A stretch of 64,000 nt of DNA from Acidovorax sp. (GCF_021287135.1 NZ_JAJTBB010000047.1:1-64000), one strand, 5' to 3'; numbered from the stretch's first letter, positions 50,714-59,597 are shown. Translations and numbers: made by a program. Notes: generated by a model from the letters alone, not told the origin.

Positions 50714-52911
50714 GAAGCGTCGTGGTCGGCAATCAGCCGCTGCACCGTGGCACACAGCTCTTCCACATCGTTGGGCTTGTGGATCAGTGCGCGGGCGCCT
50801 TCGGCCAGGGCGGCCTGCTCGATCTCGGCGGTGACGTAGCCCGAGGCCAGCGCCACGGGCAGGTCGGGGCGGATCAGGCGCGCCTCGCGCACCAGGTCCA
50901 CGCCGCAAAAGCCGGGCATGTTGTAGTCCGTGACGAGCAGGTCGTAGGCCTGCGGCGCGGCGCGCAGTGCGGCGGTGGCCTCGTGCGGGTCGGTGAACCC
51001 GCTGACCTCGTACCCCCGGCGCCGCAGCAGGCGCTGCACCAGGAAGACCAGGGCCTGGTCGTCGTCCACATACATCACATGGCGCTTTGTGCCCGACGCA
51101 CTCGGCGGTGCCGCGGCGGCGGGCGGTGTGTCTGGCAGGGCAGCGGCCACGGCGGGGGCGGCGCTGGGGGCGTGGGTGGGGACGGGGGCGGCGCTGGGAG
51201 CCACAGGAAAGTACAGCGTGAAGCGGCTGCCCTGGCCGGGGGCGCTTTGCACGTCCACGCCGCCATCGTGCGTGCGCATCACGCCGTGCACCACGGCCAG
51301 GCCCAGGCCCGTGCCCTGGCCCACGGGCTTGGTGGTGAAGAAGGGTTCGAAGATGCGCTCCTGCGTGGCGGCGTCCATGCCGGGGCCGGTGTCGCGCACG
51401 GACAGCGCCACATAGTCCACAGGGGCCAGCCCCAGGCGTTCGGAGAGCCGCTGGTCCGGCTGCACCGTGGCGGCCTCCACATGGATGCTGCCCCGCTCCG
51501 CGCCGATGGCATGCACGGCGTTCGTGCACAGGTTCAGCAGCGCCTGCTCGACCTGCGTGGCGTCGGCCAGCACGGGCGGCAGGCCGGCCTGCAGCTGCAT
51601 GTGCAGCTCGATGGCGGGCGGCAGCGTCACGCGCAGCAGGCGCTCCGTGTCGTGCACCACCTCGGCCAGCGCAACGGCGGTGCGTTGCGGGGGCTCGTTG
51701 CGGCTGAAAGTGAGGATCTGGCGGACCAGGTCGCGGGCGCGGCGGCCCGCCTTGTCGATTTCCTGCAGGCTTTCGAGCACCGGCGAGCCCGGCGGGCAGT
51801 CGGCCTTGGCCAGTTCCACGTTGCCCAGGATGGCGCCCAGGATGTTGTTGAAGTCGTGCGCGATGCCGCCGGCCATGGTGCCCACGGCCTGCATCTTGTG
51901 CGACTCGCGCAGCTGCGCCTCCAGTTCGCTGCGGTGGGCCTCGGCCTTCTTGCGGCCGGTGAGGTCGCGGGCGAACACCGTGGTGGTTTCGCCCTCGGCA
52001 TGGCGCTCGAACGACACGCTGACCTCCACCGCCAGCTCCTTGCCGCTGGCCGTGAGGGCGGTCATCTCGCCCAGCATGGCTTGCGTGGTGAGCTGGGCAA
52101 AGGCCAGGGCTTGCGCTGCGTCGGGCAGAAAGCGGTCCAGCGCGCTGCCCAGCGCATCGGCCGCGCTGCACTGGAACAGCGCGGCCGCGGTGGGGTTGAA
52201 GACGGTGATGCGCCGGTGCTGGTCCACGCAGATGATGGCGTCGAGCGCGGAGTTGATGACAGCCTCCAGCCGTTTCTCGCTGGCGCGGATCTGCTCGTTG
52301 CGCAACTGCAGGGTGACGGCGCTGTGCTGAAGCGCCTGCCGTTCGGCCAGCAGCGGGCCCTGGTCGATCACGGCGCACAGAAACTGCGGCAGCGGCGGGC
52401 CGCTGCTCTGGGGGGCCTCGATATGGGCGATGTGCAGGTCGCCCGTGATGCGGGTGGTGTCGCTGATCGAGAACACCACCTCCTTGGCCTCGCTGCGGCC
52501 CAGGTCCCGCGCCTGCGAGAACGCCTCCTGCACGCGGGCAGCGTCCTGCGGATGGACGAAGGGCATCAGCGCCGTGAGCGGGCGGTCGCGTTCCGTGGGC
52601 TGGAACGAGCGGTGCGCCATGGAGTTGGCCTGCACCACCATGTCGTGCTCGTCCACCACCATCAGCGCCAGGGGCACGCTGGCAAACAGGGCCTCGAACC
52701 GCTCGTAGGCGCTCTCCGCCACGGTCTGGCTGTAGCGCAGCACCTTGTTCTGGCTCTCCAGCTCCGCCTGGTAGGCCCGCAGCTCCGCCACCAGGTCTTC
52801 TGCAGCACCGGGCGCGCCCATGCGGGCCGGCAACGACGGCCCGGCGGGGGGCTCCTGCGGGGCCGGCTGGCGGCTCTGCGGGTCGAGAAACGAGAGATCG
52901 GGTTCACTCAT
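50710..52911 (-). CDS. Hybrid sensor histidine kinase with receiver domain
   Basis: This is a 733-residue cytoplasmic protein with no membrane segment. After a Pro-rich start and a coiled coil come two PAS domains (FASVPLALMVVDEHDMVVQA and VINSALDAIICVDQHRRITV). The kinase H-box is GGIAHDFNNILGAILGNVEL (phospho-His about residue 352), with N box LNLCTNAVHAIG and G boxes DTGPGMD and GQGTGLGLAVVHG. A linker rich in Ala/Pro leads to a CheY-like receiver (HVMYVDDDQALVF, TDYNMPG with the phospho-Asp). No output domain is present, so a separate phosphotransfer partner is needed. Start ATG 52911. Confidence 0.92.
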   Translation of the reverse strand: MSEPDLSFLDPQSRQPAPQEPPAGPSLPARMGAPGAAEDLVAELRAYQAELESQNKVLRYSQTVAESAYERFEALFASVPLALMVVDEHDMVVQANSMAHRSFQPTERDRPLTALMPFVHPQDAARVQEAFSQARDLGRSEAKEVVFSISDTTRITGDLHIAHIEAPQSSGPPLPQFLCAVIDQGPLLAERQALQHSAVTLQLRNEQIRASEKRLEAVINSALDAIICVDQHRRITVFNPTAAALFQCSAADALGSALDRFLPDAAQALAFAQLTTQAMLGEMTALTASGKELAVEVSVSFERHAEGETTTVFARDLTGRKKAEAHRSELEAQLRESHKMQAVGTMAGGIAHDFNNILGAILGNVELAKADCPPGSPVLESLQEIDKAGRRARDLVRQILTFSRNEPPQRTAVALAEVVHDTERLLRVTLPPAIELHMQLQAGLPPVLADATQVEQALLNLCTNAVHAIGAERGSIHVEAATVQPDQRLSERLGLAPVDYVALSVRDTGPGMDAATQERIFEPFFTTKPVGQGTGLGLAVVHGVMRTHDGGVDVQSAPGQGSRFTLYFPVAPSAAPVPTHAPSAAPAVAAALPDTPPAAAAPPSASGTKRHVMYVDDDQALVFLVQRLLRRRGYEVSGFTDPHEATAALRAAPQAYDLLVTDYNMPGFCGVDLVREARLIRPDLPVALASGYVTAEIEQAALAEGARALIHKPNDVEELCATVQRLIADHDAS

Positions 52912-53171
52912 GCGAGAGCAGGGCGGCGACGCGTGGGCTGCGCCTCGGGGCCAGAAAGCGAAGGGGCCAGTGTACGCGCCGCCTGCCGGCCCGTGCGGTG
53001 GGGTGGAGACTCCGCCGCCAAGGGCATGATTGTTGACCGTTTTGGAACAATCAGTTTCCACGGAAGGGCTTTTTGGCCGGTGGAAGGCTCCTTACATTTT
53101 CACCATCGTGCGGTGCTTCGCGGCCTGCGCGGTTCCTTCCACCCTTAGATTCATCCCACAGGACATTTGCC

Positions 53172-53831
53172 ATGACCACTACCGCCCCTTCGGCCGCCCA
53201 GCCCCTGCTGAACAAATTGCAATGGCGCTACGCCACCAAGAAGATGAACCCCGCCAAGGCGGTGCCGCAAGACAAGGTGGACCGCATCCTGGAGGCCGCC
53301 CGCCTGGCGCCCACCTCCAGCGGCCTGCAGCCGTTTGAGATCATCGTGGTGACCGACCCTGCCGTGCGCGCGAAGATCCAGCCGATTGCCTGGAACCAGG
53401 CCCAGATCACCGACGGCTCGCACCTGCTGGTGTTTGCCGCGTGGGACAACTACACGCCCGAGCGCATCAACAAGATGTTCGACCTCACCAACGACCAGCG
53501 CGGCTTCAAGAACGAAGGCTGGGAAAACTACCGCCAGATGCTGCTGAACAGCTATCCCCAGCGCGATGCCGAGGTGAACTTCCAGCACGCGGCACGCCAG
53601 GCCTACATCGGCCTGAGCGCCGCATTGATCGCCGCCGCGTTCGAGGAAGTGGACAGCACGCCGATGGAAGGTTTTGACCCCAACGCGCTCGACGAGATCC
53701 TCGGCTTGCGCGCGCGCGGCCTGCGCAGCGTGGCCATCCTGCCGCTGGGCTACCGCGCCGACGAAGGCGACTGGCTGGTCAGCCTGAAGAAGGTGCGCCG
53801 CCCGCGCGAGGAGTTCGTGACCGAGGTCTGA
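53172..53831 (+). CDS. Nitroreductase-family NAD(P)H oxidoreductase
   Basis: This is a flavoprotein of 219 residues, NfsB-like. The FMN contacts are visible at LQWRYATKKMNPAK (RYATKKM), in APTSSGLQPFEIIVVTD and near the end in ILPLGYRADEGDW. It would reduce nitro or quinone compounds with NAD(P)H. ATG 53172 is 12 bp after a short A/T-poor leader; the 260 bp upstream, shared with the divergent kinase, shows no other gene. A bidirectional terminator follows. Confidence 0.9.
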   Translation: MTTTAPSAAQPLLNKLQWRYATKKMNPAKAVPQDKVDRILEAARLAPTSSGLQPFEIIVVTDPAVRAKIQPIAWNQAQITDGSHLLVFAAWDNYTPERINKMFDLTNDQRGFKNEGWENYRQMLLNSYPQRDAEVNFQHAARQAYIGLSAALIAAAFEEVDSTPMEGFDPNALDEILGLRARGLRSVAILPLGYRADEGDWLVSLKKVRRPREEFVTEV

Positions 53832-53858
53832 GCGACCCAGCGGCACGCACCCCAGAAG

Positions 53859-53892
53859 AAAAAAGGCCAGGCGCTTGCGCCCGGCCTTTTTT
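53859..53892. terminator. Bidirectional terminator
   Basis: AAAAAAGGCC...GGCCTTTTTT with inner CAGGCGCTTGCGCCCGG. A-run on the left and T-run on the right serve the convergent nitroreductase and MFS genes. Confidence 0.9.
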
Positions 53893-53913
53893 GCATCTCG
53901 TTGGGGCCGTGCT

Positions 53914-55272
53914 TCAGCGCGCGGCGGGCGCGGCGTCCGTCATGCGGCGCATGGGCGTCAGCACGAAGGCTACCGCCGCCAGCACCACCAGCGTGCCGCC
54001 GCTGGCGGCAAACAGCTGGGTGAGGGTGACGCTCTTCATCACCCAGCCGGTCACGGCCGCCGAGATGGGCGCCAGGCCCATGAAGATGAACATGAACAGG
54101 CTCATCGCGCGGCCCAGCAGCGCCGGGGGCACGCGCTGCTGGATCCAGGTGAACACGCTCACCTGCATGAAGCCGCCCAAAAGGCCGATGACCAGCATCA
54201 GCGCCGCGCCTTGCCACACGGCGGTGATCAGCCCCAGGGGCATGAACAGTGCGCCGATGACGGCGTCGAACGCCAGGATGGTCATGCCCAGGCTGCCCAG
54301 GCGCAGCCGTGGCACCGCGCCGGACACGACCATGCCCAGCAGCGTGCCCGCGCCATGGGCGCCCACGATCGTGCCGAAGGCCGCGGCGCCCAGTTGCGGG
54401 TTGCTGCTGGCCAGCACGGGGATGGCGATGTGGATGGGCCCCATGATGAACAGGGCAATCGCGCTCCAGTACAGAAAGCAGGTGCGCAGCTCGCTGTCGC
54501 GCCAGAAGTGCCCCAGGCCGTGCGCCACCGCGGCCAGCACGGCCTGCGGTGCCGCGGCGGGCGCGGCTGCGGTGTCGACGCGGGTCTGCACCTTGGACAG
54601 CGTCCAGGCCGACACCGCAAAGCTCAGCGCATCCAGTGCAAAGGCCAGGCCGATGCCGGTGGCACTGGCGTGGGCCGTTGCGGTGGCGGCGCCTTTGGCG
54701 GCATCGCCCGCGCCAAACAGCGCAATCAGCAGCCCCGCCAGCAAGGGGCCGAGGAACATCGTCAGCTGCCGCAGGCCGAGGCTGATGCCGTTGGCCGCCT
54801 GCAGCTGCGGGCGCGCCACCACCGAAGGCATCATGGCCGTCCCCGCAGGGATGCTGAAGGCCGTGGCCAGGCCGATGCCCAGCGACAGCGCATAGACCAT
54901 CCACAGCGTCAGCGTGCCTGCAAACACCAGCCCCGCCAGCGCGGCCAGCAGCACCAGGTTGACGTACTTGGTGATCATCAGCACCTGCTTGGGCGAATGG
55001 CGGTCCACCAGCGCGCCGCCAATCAGGATGAACAGCGCGCGCGGCACGCTGATGAGGGCCAGCACCGTGCCCAGCACCAGCGTGTCGCCGGTCATCTGCA
55101 GCACCAGCCAAGGCAGCGCGATCAGCGTGAACTGGTCACCCAGCATGGACATCACCGAGCCCGCGGTCATCCAGCGGAAGTTGCGGTCGCGGAGCAGCGC
55201 GGCGCGCGGGTCCCCGCCGGGCGGGGCGGCCGTGCCCTGCGGGGCGGGGCGGGAAAAGGTATCAGTGGGCAT
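53914..55272 (-). CDS. MFS transporter (EntS/MFS_3-like)
   Basis: This is an inner-membrane exporter of 452 residues with about twelve helices. The start DRNFRWMTAGSVMSMLGDQF, then GGALVDRHSPKQVLMITKY (motif A loop), is typical of the MFS_3 group that includes the enterobactin exporter EntS. The second half has VFTWIQQRVPPALLGRAMSL. ATG 55272 overlaps the acyltransferase end by 11 bases, so the two are coupled. An export substrate made by the partner is conceivable (inference). ATG at 55287 is an alternative. Confidence 0.87.
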   Translation of the reverse strand: MPTDTFSRPAPQGTAAPPGGDPRAALLRDRNFRWMTAGSVMSMLGDQFTLIALPWLVLQMTGDTLVLGTVLALISVPRALFILIGGALVDRHSPKQVLMITKYVNLVLLAALAGLVFAGTLTLWMVYALSLGIGLATAFSIPAGTAMMPSVVARPQLQAANGISLGLRQLTMFLGPLLAGLLIALFGAGDAAKGAATATAHASATGIGLAFALDALSFAVSAWTLSKVQTRVDTAAAPAAAPQAVLAAVAHGLGHFWRDSELRTCFLYWSAIALFIMGPIHIAIPVLASSNPQLGAAAFGTIVGAHGAGTLLGMVVSGAVPRLRLGSLGMTILAFDAVIGALFMPLGLITAVWQGAALMLVIGLLGGFMQVSVFTWIQQRVPPALLGRAMSLFMFIFMGLAPISAAVTGWVMKSVTLTQLFAASGGTLVVLAAVAFVLTPMRRMTDAAPAAR

Positions 55273-56548
55273 GAACAGGGTCTCCAAAAAGCGGTCGGGC
55301 GCGTTGGCGTCCGGTGAGCAGTGCGCCCACCGGCGTGAAGCGAACGCACAGGTGGTAGCTGGCCAGGCACAAGGCCGTGGTGACCAGCACGTTGAGGGCC
55401 ATCTTGGCCAGCGCCGGCCAGGGCAGGCCGTACAGCAGCGCGCCCAGGCCCATGGTGATGGGCAAGTGCACCAGGTACACCCAGTACGAGCTGTCGGCCA
55501 GGTAGGCCATCCAGGCGCGGGGGCGGCCCAGGTGCCGCAGGAACAGCCCGATCAGCGCAAAGCTCCACAGCCAGGACGCGCCGTTGTAGGCCAGCGCCAT
55601 CCAGAACTGCAGGTGCCAGGCATCCGGCACCGGGGCGGCCAGCAGGTCGGTGAACGCGCCGGTGATCAGCACCAGCGCCACCGTCGAAGCCTCGGGCTGC
55701 GCCTGCACTTCCGACAGGAACGCCGCTGCGGCGAAACATGCCATGCCCAGCGCCGCCAGCAGCAGCCAGTGCCGGGCGTACAGCGCCGTCAGCTCCTTGC
55801 GCAGTGCGTGCAGGCCCAGGCCGAAGCCGTAGAACAGCCCGTTGTGCAGCCACTCCGCCGCCGGCGGCAGAAACGAGCCGCCGGGCGTGACGATGCCGTG
55901 CGCGTACCCCGCGCCAATCCACGCCAGGGGCACGGTCAGCGCCAGCACGCCCAGCGGCGTGCTGCCCAGCCAGGCCATCATGGCCCGCAGCGTGCGCTGC
56001 ACACTCGGCGGCAGTGCGCGCACCGCCGCCCAGGGCAGCGGCGTCAGCAGCGCCAGCCACAGCAGCATCCACAGGAACCACAGGTGCATGGTTTGCGGGC
56101 CCGGGTGGGACCCGCTGGGGCTTTGCGGCATCAGGCTGCGGTCGATTCCCCAGGTGTTGTAGGCCATGCGGTGCAGGAACAGCAGCCCCAGCACGGCGCT
56201 GGCCGCAAACAGCGGCGGCCAGAACACCGCAAACGGCAGGCCCAGGCGGCGCAGCCGGTTGCGCGCCATGCCGCCCAGGCCGTGGCGCTGCACCAGCGCG
56301 GTCACAAAGAAGCCGGCCAGGATGAAGAACACGGGCATGCGGAACGCATGGATCACGACCACCAGCAGGTCCGCCAGCGGGCTGGACTGGTCGTCGTGCC
56401 AGGGCAGGGGCGACGGCCGGGCCATGTAAATGACGGCAACATGCAGCACGATGCCCAGCCACATCATGGTGGCGCGCAGGTTGTCCAGGGCGTGCAGCCG
56501 CTGGGCCGGGGCCGCGGCCGGTTCAACAGGGAAGGGCTGTCTTTGCAT
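55262..56548 (-). CDS. Membrane acyltransferase, acyltransferase-3 family
   Basis: This is a 428-residue integral membrane protein with about ten helices. The family motifs are RLHALDNLRATMMWLGIVLH (the conserved D-x-x-R start and catalytic His), FRMPVFFILAGFF and SYWVYLVHLPITM. Acyltransferase-3 enzymes O-acylate sugars or peptides; the layout is closest to OpgC/YeiB-like members. GTG 56557 is an in-frame alternative, but ATG 56548 is preferred. Cotranscribed with the overlapping MFS gene. Confidence 0.88.
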   Translation of the reverse strand: MQRQPFPVEPAAAPAQRLHALDNLRATMMWLGIVLHVAVIYMARPSPLPWHDDQSSPLADLLVVVIHAFRMPVFFILAGFFVTALVQRHGLGGMARNRLRRLGLPFAVFWPPLFAASAVLGLLFLHRMAYNTWGIDRSLMPQSPSGSHPGPQTMHLWFLWMLLWLALLTPLPWAAVRALPPSVQRTLRAMMAWLGSTPLGVLALTVPLAWIGAGYAHGIVTPGGSFLPPAAEWLHNGLFYGFGLGLHALRKELTALYARHWLLLAALGMACFAAAAFLSEVQAQPEASTVALVLITGAFTDLLAAPVPDAWHLQFWMALAYNGASWLWSFALIGLFLRHLGRPRAWMAYLADSSYWVYLVHLPITMGLGALLYGLPWPALAKMALNVLVTTALCLASYHLCVRFTPVGALLTGRQRARPLFGDPVHAH

Positions 56549-56639
56549 GGGCGCCACTGTGGGCCCTCACGTTGCGTGAGGGTCAAGGGCCCGGCCGTAT
56601 TTTTTGTTGCGCGGAGATGACGGCGCGCTGCGCCGCCTA

Positions 56640-56680
56640 AGAGCCTGTCCGCGACCCCCGCGAGATCGTGAACAGGCTCT
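56640..56680. repeat. Inverted repeat after the MerR gene
   Basis: AGAGCCTGT (56640-56648) and ACAGGCTCT (56672-56680), a 9 bp perfect pair with a 23 bp GC-rich loop. The right arm covers the MerR stop codon. It may be a terminator without U-tract or a transposon-end relic. Confidence 0.5.
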
Positions 56681-57704
56681 AAGCCACGGCCGACGCCGGC
56701 GGGCGCGCGTGGGCCAGCGCTGCCTGCAGGTATGCGCGCACCGGCACGCTCAACGGCGATCCGGCCTGCAGCAACGGCTCGTTGGCGGAGGCCGCGAGCA
56801 GCTTCTGGCGCAGCGACGCGCTGTGGCACGCCAGCGTGTTGAACAGCGCGTCCCAGCGCAGCGCGGCCGCCGTGGCCTCGGGGTGGTGGTGCGGCAGTGC
56901 GCGGGCCATGAGCTGCTGCACCCGCTCTTCCAGCGCGGCCCACTCGCCGTGCGGCACATGGCCCAGCCTGCGCAGGTCCTCGCGGGTGAGGTACTTTTCC
57001 AGCAGCTCCATGCGCAGCTTGATGGCCGCCTCCACGTATTCGATCATGTCGCCGGGCGGCGCATGGTTGCGGCCGTGCGTGGAGGGCTCGGTGCGGAACA
57101 TGTGGCCCCAGCGCTCCAGCAGGTCCATGTCGCCATTCATCCAGTGCAGCATGAGCGCCATCCAGCGGTAGGCCAGCGCCTGCACCTCGGGCGAATCGGG
57201 CGGCAGCTGCCGGTCCATGGCGCAGCGCACCTGGTCCTTCACCACCAGCCAGTCGGCCTCGATGCGGCTCCAGTTCTCAAAAATGCGCTTGAGTTCCGCC
57301 GAGGTGAAGTACTTGCCGTAGGTGGTCATCAGCGCCAGCGCCTCCAGCCAGTTGCCCATGTCGGGCTCCGCCCCGGCCATGAGCCCGTCGCGCAGCATCG
57401 ACAGGCGTGCGCGCAGCTCCGTGGCCTGCCCGATCTGCTGGTCGAGTGCACGGATCTGCTGGTTGATGATGCGCTCGGGCGACACCCCTTCGCCCCCCAG
57501 CAGCTCGCCAATGTCGCTGAGCGCCAGACCCATCTGGCGCATCGTTTGAATCCCGTGCAGCCGCTGCACATCCGCCTGGCTGTACAGGCGGTAGCCCGCC
57601 TCCGACCGGCCCGACGGCGTAAGCAGGCCGATCTCGTCGTAGTGGTGCAGCGTGCGCACCGTGAGGCCGGTGCGCCGAGCCAGGTCACCGACCTTCAACA
57701 ACAC
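56679..57704 (-). CDS. MerR-family regulator with TipA-like C-terminal domain
   Basis: This is a 341-residue activator. The MerR HTH is complete (LLKVGDLARRTGLTVRTLHH, YDEIGLLTPSGRSEAGYRLY), followed by a dimer helix and a long C-terminal domain of 200 residues that is helical (WLALALMTTYGK-like, RWMALMLHWMNGDMDLLERW) and resembles TipAS-type multidrug-binding domains. It precedes the acyltransferase-MFS pair on the same strand by 130 bp, so it may regulate them. It starts at GTG 57704 with GGGAG six bases before. Confidence 0.83.
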   Translation of the reverse strand: MLLKVGDLARRTGLTVRTLHHYDEIGLLTPSGRSEAGYRLYSQADVQRLHGIQTMRQMGLALSDIGELLGGEGVSPERIINQQIRALDQQIGQATELRARLSMLRDGLMAGAEPDMGNWLEALALMTTYGKYFTSAELKRIFENWSRIEADWLVVKDQVRCAMDRQLPPDSPEVQALAYRWMALMLHWMNGDMDLLERWGHMFRTEPSTHGRNHAPPGDMIEYVEAAIKLRMELLEKYLTREDLRRLGHVPHGEWAALEERVQQLMARALPHHHPEATAAALRWDALFNTLACHSASLRQKLLAASANEPLLQAGSPLSVPVRAYLQAALAHARPPASAVA

Positions 57705-57767
57705 GAGAGACTCCCAAGCAGGAATTTTTGCTGATACGCAGCGATGCCACGGGCGCTGTGCACGCCC

Positions 57768-57850
57768 GGGCAGCCGAGCAAGGGCCGCCCCGCAGCGAGG
57801 GCTGCGTGCCCCTGAGGGGAAGGGGCCGCAGGCAACTCAGGGGGGCTTTC
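57768..57850 (-). repeat. Intergenic repeat family B, copy 8
   Basis: On the minus strand: CCCCCCTGAGTTGCCTGCGG, CCCCTTCCCCTCAGGGGCACG, GCTGCGGGGCGGCCCTTGC. It abuts the stop of the FKBP gene and so lies at its 3' end. Confidence 0.75.
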
Positions 57851-57853
57851 ATT

Positions 57854-58258
57854 TCACTTGCGCACGGAGATCAGTTCGATCTCGAAATTGAGCGTGCTGT
57901 TGGGCGGAATCACCCCGCCCGCGCCGCGCTCGCCGTAGGCAATGGCCGGCGGGCAGGTCAGCTTGGCCTTGCCGCCGGGCTTCATGCGCTGCACGCCCTC
58001 GGTCCAGCAGGGAATCACGCGGTTGAGCGGAAACTCCGTGGGCTCGCCGCGCTTGTAAGAGCTGTCGAACTCCTTGCCGTCCAGGAACGTGCCCTTGTAG
58101 TGCACCTTCACGGTGTCCGTGGCCTTGGGCGATTCGCCGGTGCCGTCTTTCAGCGACTCATAGACCAGGCCGCTGGCGGTGGTGACCGGCTTGGCGGTCT
58201 GTGCCTGAGCAACCGAGGCAAGGGCTAGCGAGGCGAGCAGGGCGAGAAGAATGCGCAT
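57854..58258 (-). CDS. FKBP-type peptidyl-prolyl cis-trans isomerase, exported
   Basis: This is a 134-residue proline isomerase. A Sec signal (LLALLASLALASVAQAQ) sends it to the periplasm. The FKBP core is complete: VKVHYKGTFLDGKEFDSSYK, the substrate-pocket FPLNRVIPCWTEGVQRM, and LTCPPAIAYGERGAGGVIPP with NSTLNFEIELISV. It would help periplasmic protein folding. Start ATG 58258; the longer frame begins at a TTG in the non-coding leader. It is the first ordinary chromosomal gene left of the integron array. Confidence 0.93.
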   Translation of the reverse strand: MRILLALLASLALASVAQAQTAKPVTTASGLVYESLKDGTGESPKATDTVKVHYKGTFLDGKEFDSSYKRGEPTEFPLNRVIPCWTEGVQRMKPGGKAKLTCPPAIAYGERGAGGVIPPNSTLNFEIELISVRK

Positions 58259-58399
58259 GGGAATCCGATGGGTTGGGTTGGTGAAAACAGGAAAGCCCCC
58301 GATGGTAGGGCCTTGCCGAGCGCTGCGTCGAGCAACGACTCTCGGGCGTCGCAATCAGGGCATTCCGTCTGACGTTCGCTGTGGGGTGGCCTTTTGAGC

Positions 58400-58466
58400 A
58401 GCTAACGTAGAAGTGAGCGGCCTGCGCGGCTTTTCGCGCAGGTCCGTTCGACTGCCGGATTGGGCG
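58400..58466 (-). other. attC site A, end of the cassette array (degenerate)
   Basis: The inverted-repeat body CGGCCTGCGCG...CGCGCAGG[T]CCG is clear. The core at 58401-58406 (GCTAAC) is good, the other core has decayed to GGATTGGGC instead of GTTRRRY. It marks the distal end of the array next to the FKBP gene. Confidence 0.65.
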
Positions 58467-58602
58467 ACTTGTAGCTCATGGCGCTTCTAGGGCTGGCAAT
58501 ACGTAACCCCGGTCGCCATGTTTCACAATCCACGGTTCAAAGCGCATCGACGACTGCTTTAGGAAAGTTGTCTCGGATCGAAGGCATATCTAAGGCGCTC
58601 AA
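58406..58602 (-). pseudogene. Cassette 9, terminal, gene fragment only
   Basis: This 197 bp cassette lies between attC cores at 58597 and 58401. On the minus strand it starts with MPSIRDNFPKAVVDAL and then stops at a TGA; that peptide looks like the start of an HNH-type protein, but this is only a memory-based match. Another frame gives RFEPWIVKHGDRGYVLPALE. No full gene fits, so it is a truncated cassette. Confidence 0.5.
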
Positions 58603-58656
58603 CGGTGGAGTTAAGCCGCACCGCGAAGCGGCGTCGGCTTGGACGAATTGTTAGGC
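58597..58656 (-). other. attC site B
   Basis: A 60 bp site with perfect cores GCTCAAC (58597-58603) and GTTAGGC (58650-58656), arms GTTAAGCCGC...GCGTCGGCTTGGAC. It is of the classical 59-base-element type seen with mobile integron cassettes. Confidence 0.85.
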
Positions 58657-59088
58657 CGCACGTGCCTTGACCACGAGAGGCTCGACACGCGGGGCCTGCC
58701 AGAGCTGAACAAGATAGCGTTCCTCGCCGAATAGGCAGTAACTGATACGGACCCGGTAAATACCGGGAGCCAAGGGGATGCGCGCTGCCTCTGGAAAGTA
58801 TTCCGTCCAGCCTGCGACCACCAGCGGCCCATGTGCGATTGCTAGCGAACACTCATTGACCTGATCGTACGGCTCCCATGATTCTGCCGGCGCGCCCTCA
58901 AGCACCTCTACGGCAACAGGGATATTGCCGTTGCTGGCAGTGCCCACACCAACAATTCCCGGGGCGAGAGCGAGTAAGCGCTCTACGGCCTCGTCCGTCC
59001 ATGCATCCGACAAGTCACCGCTCGCCAGCTCGTCCTGAAGGTAGAACTGATGGTAGTCAGCGAACAGCTCAAGATCGCGATGTTGCAT
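58651..59088 (-). CDS. Cassette 8 protein, ComJ/Nin-like
   Basis: This 145-residue soluble protein fills its cassette; its TAA stop lies in the attC core (58651-58653). The start region SYHQF-like (LFADYHQFYLQDE) and SDAWTDEAVERLLALAPGIV recall ComJ/Nin, the inhibitor of the B. subtilis competence nuclease NucA, and the beta-rich end (GIYRVRISYCLFGEERYLV) fits too. This is a pattern match from memory. If right, it would be a nuclease-immunity-type gene. No NucA-like partner is present in the array. Confidence 0.6.
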   Translation of the reverse strand: MQHRDLELFADYHQFYLQDELASGDLSDAWTDEAVERLLALAPGIVGVGTASNGNIPVAVEVLEGAPAESWEPYDQVNECSLAIAHGPLVVAGWTEYFPEAARIPLAPGIYRVRISYCLFGEERYLVQLWQAPRVEPLVVKARAA

Positions 59089-59095
59089 GTGTGTG

Positions 59096-59164
59096 GCCTA
59101 ACGTTTGACGTAACCGGCCTCGCGCGCTTTTTGCGCGAGGTCCGTGTTGACCGGGAGGTTAGGC
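59096..59164 (-). other. attC site C
   Basis: A 69 bp site with perfect cores GCCTAAC (59096-59102) and GTTAGGC (59158-59164) and strong inner arms CCTCGCGCGC/GCGCGAGG. Confidence 0.88.
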
Positions 59165-59527
59165 GCGGCCATGGAACCACGCGCTCTGCTCGGACAACTG
59201 AACCTCCACTTGATACGCCTCTAGCCCAAGGTCGGGAAGCTCCACAGAGTAGTCTCGGACTAGGCAGGTAAATAGAGGGACCGTAGTTCCATCCGGTGCA
59301 ATGACAGCGAAACGGAACCTTGAATTGCGTGCGTAAAACCTCCCAAGCATTTCTTCGTCAGGCGGCGCCTTCTCGAAGGTGGCCTCGGTGAATAGGCGAA
59401 AGTGCTTTCTAACCTTCTCGTAGTCTTCCGTTGGAAAGAATGCGCCGACGGCGACTCCCATTCCCGCATCAACTCCGCCAAGATCGGAAGTTCCAATCAT
59501 CAGATCGCCGCAGTAGATCGAAAACAT
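59159..59527 (-). CDS. Cassette 7 protein, unknown function
   Basis: This is a 122-residue soluble acidic protein. It starts at ATG 59527, 10 bases inside the cassette, and its TAA stop is in the attC core. Visible features: MIGTSDLGGVDAGMGVAVGA at the N-terminus, a charged middle (EDYEKVRKHFRLFTEATFEK) and FHGRA at the end. No signal, membrane part or known motif. The Phe/Tyr-rich mixed alpha/beta pattern is like many small immunity-type cassette proteins, but I cannot assign it. Confidence 0.6.
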   Translation of the reverse strand: MFSIYCGDLMIGTSDLGGVDAGMGVAVGAFFPTEDYEKVRKHFRLFTEATFEKAPPDEEMLGRFYARNSRFRFAVIAPDGTTVPLFTCLVRDYSVELPDLGLEAYQVEVQLSEQSAWFHGRA

Positions 59528-59531
59528 GAAG

Positions 59532-59588
59532 CCCTAACGAACCAAGCTAAGCGGCGGCGTAGCCGTCCGCTTGAGCGACGGGTTAGAA
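59532..59588 (-). other. attC site D
   Basis: A 57 bp site, cores CCCTAAC (59532-59538) and GTTAGAA (59582-59588), arms AAGCGGCGGC...GCCGTCCGCTT. Confidence 0.82.
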
Positions 59589-59597
59589 CCCCCTGAA

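Noticed and set aside
58403-58500. Small frame giving MSYKSPNPAVERTC-like peptide
   Set aside because: This peptide is the translation of the attC-like stem itself and is often misannotated; it is not a gene.
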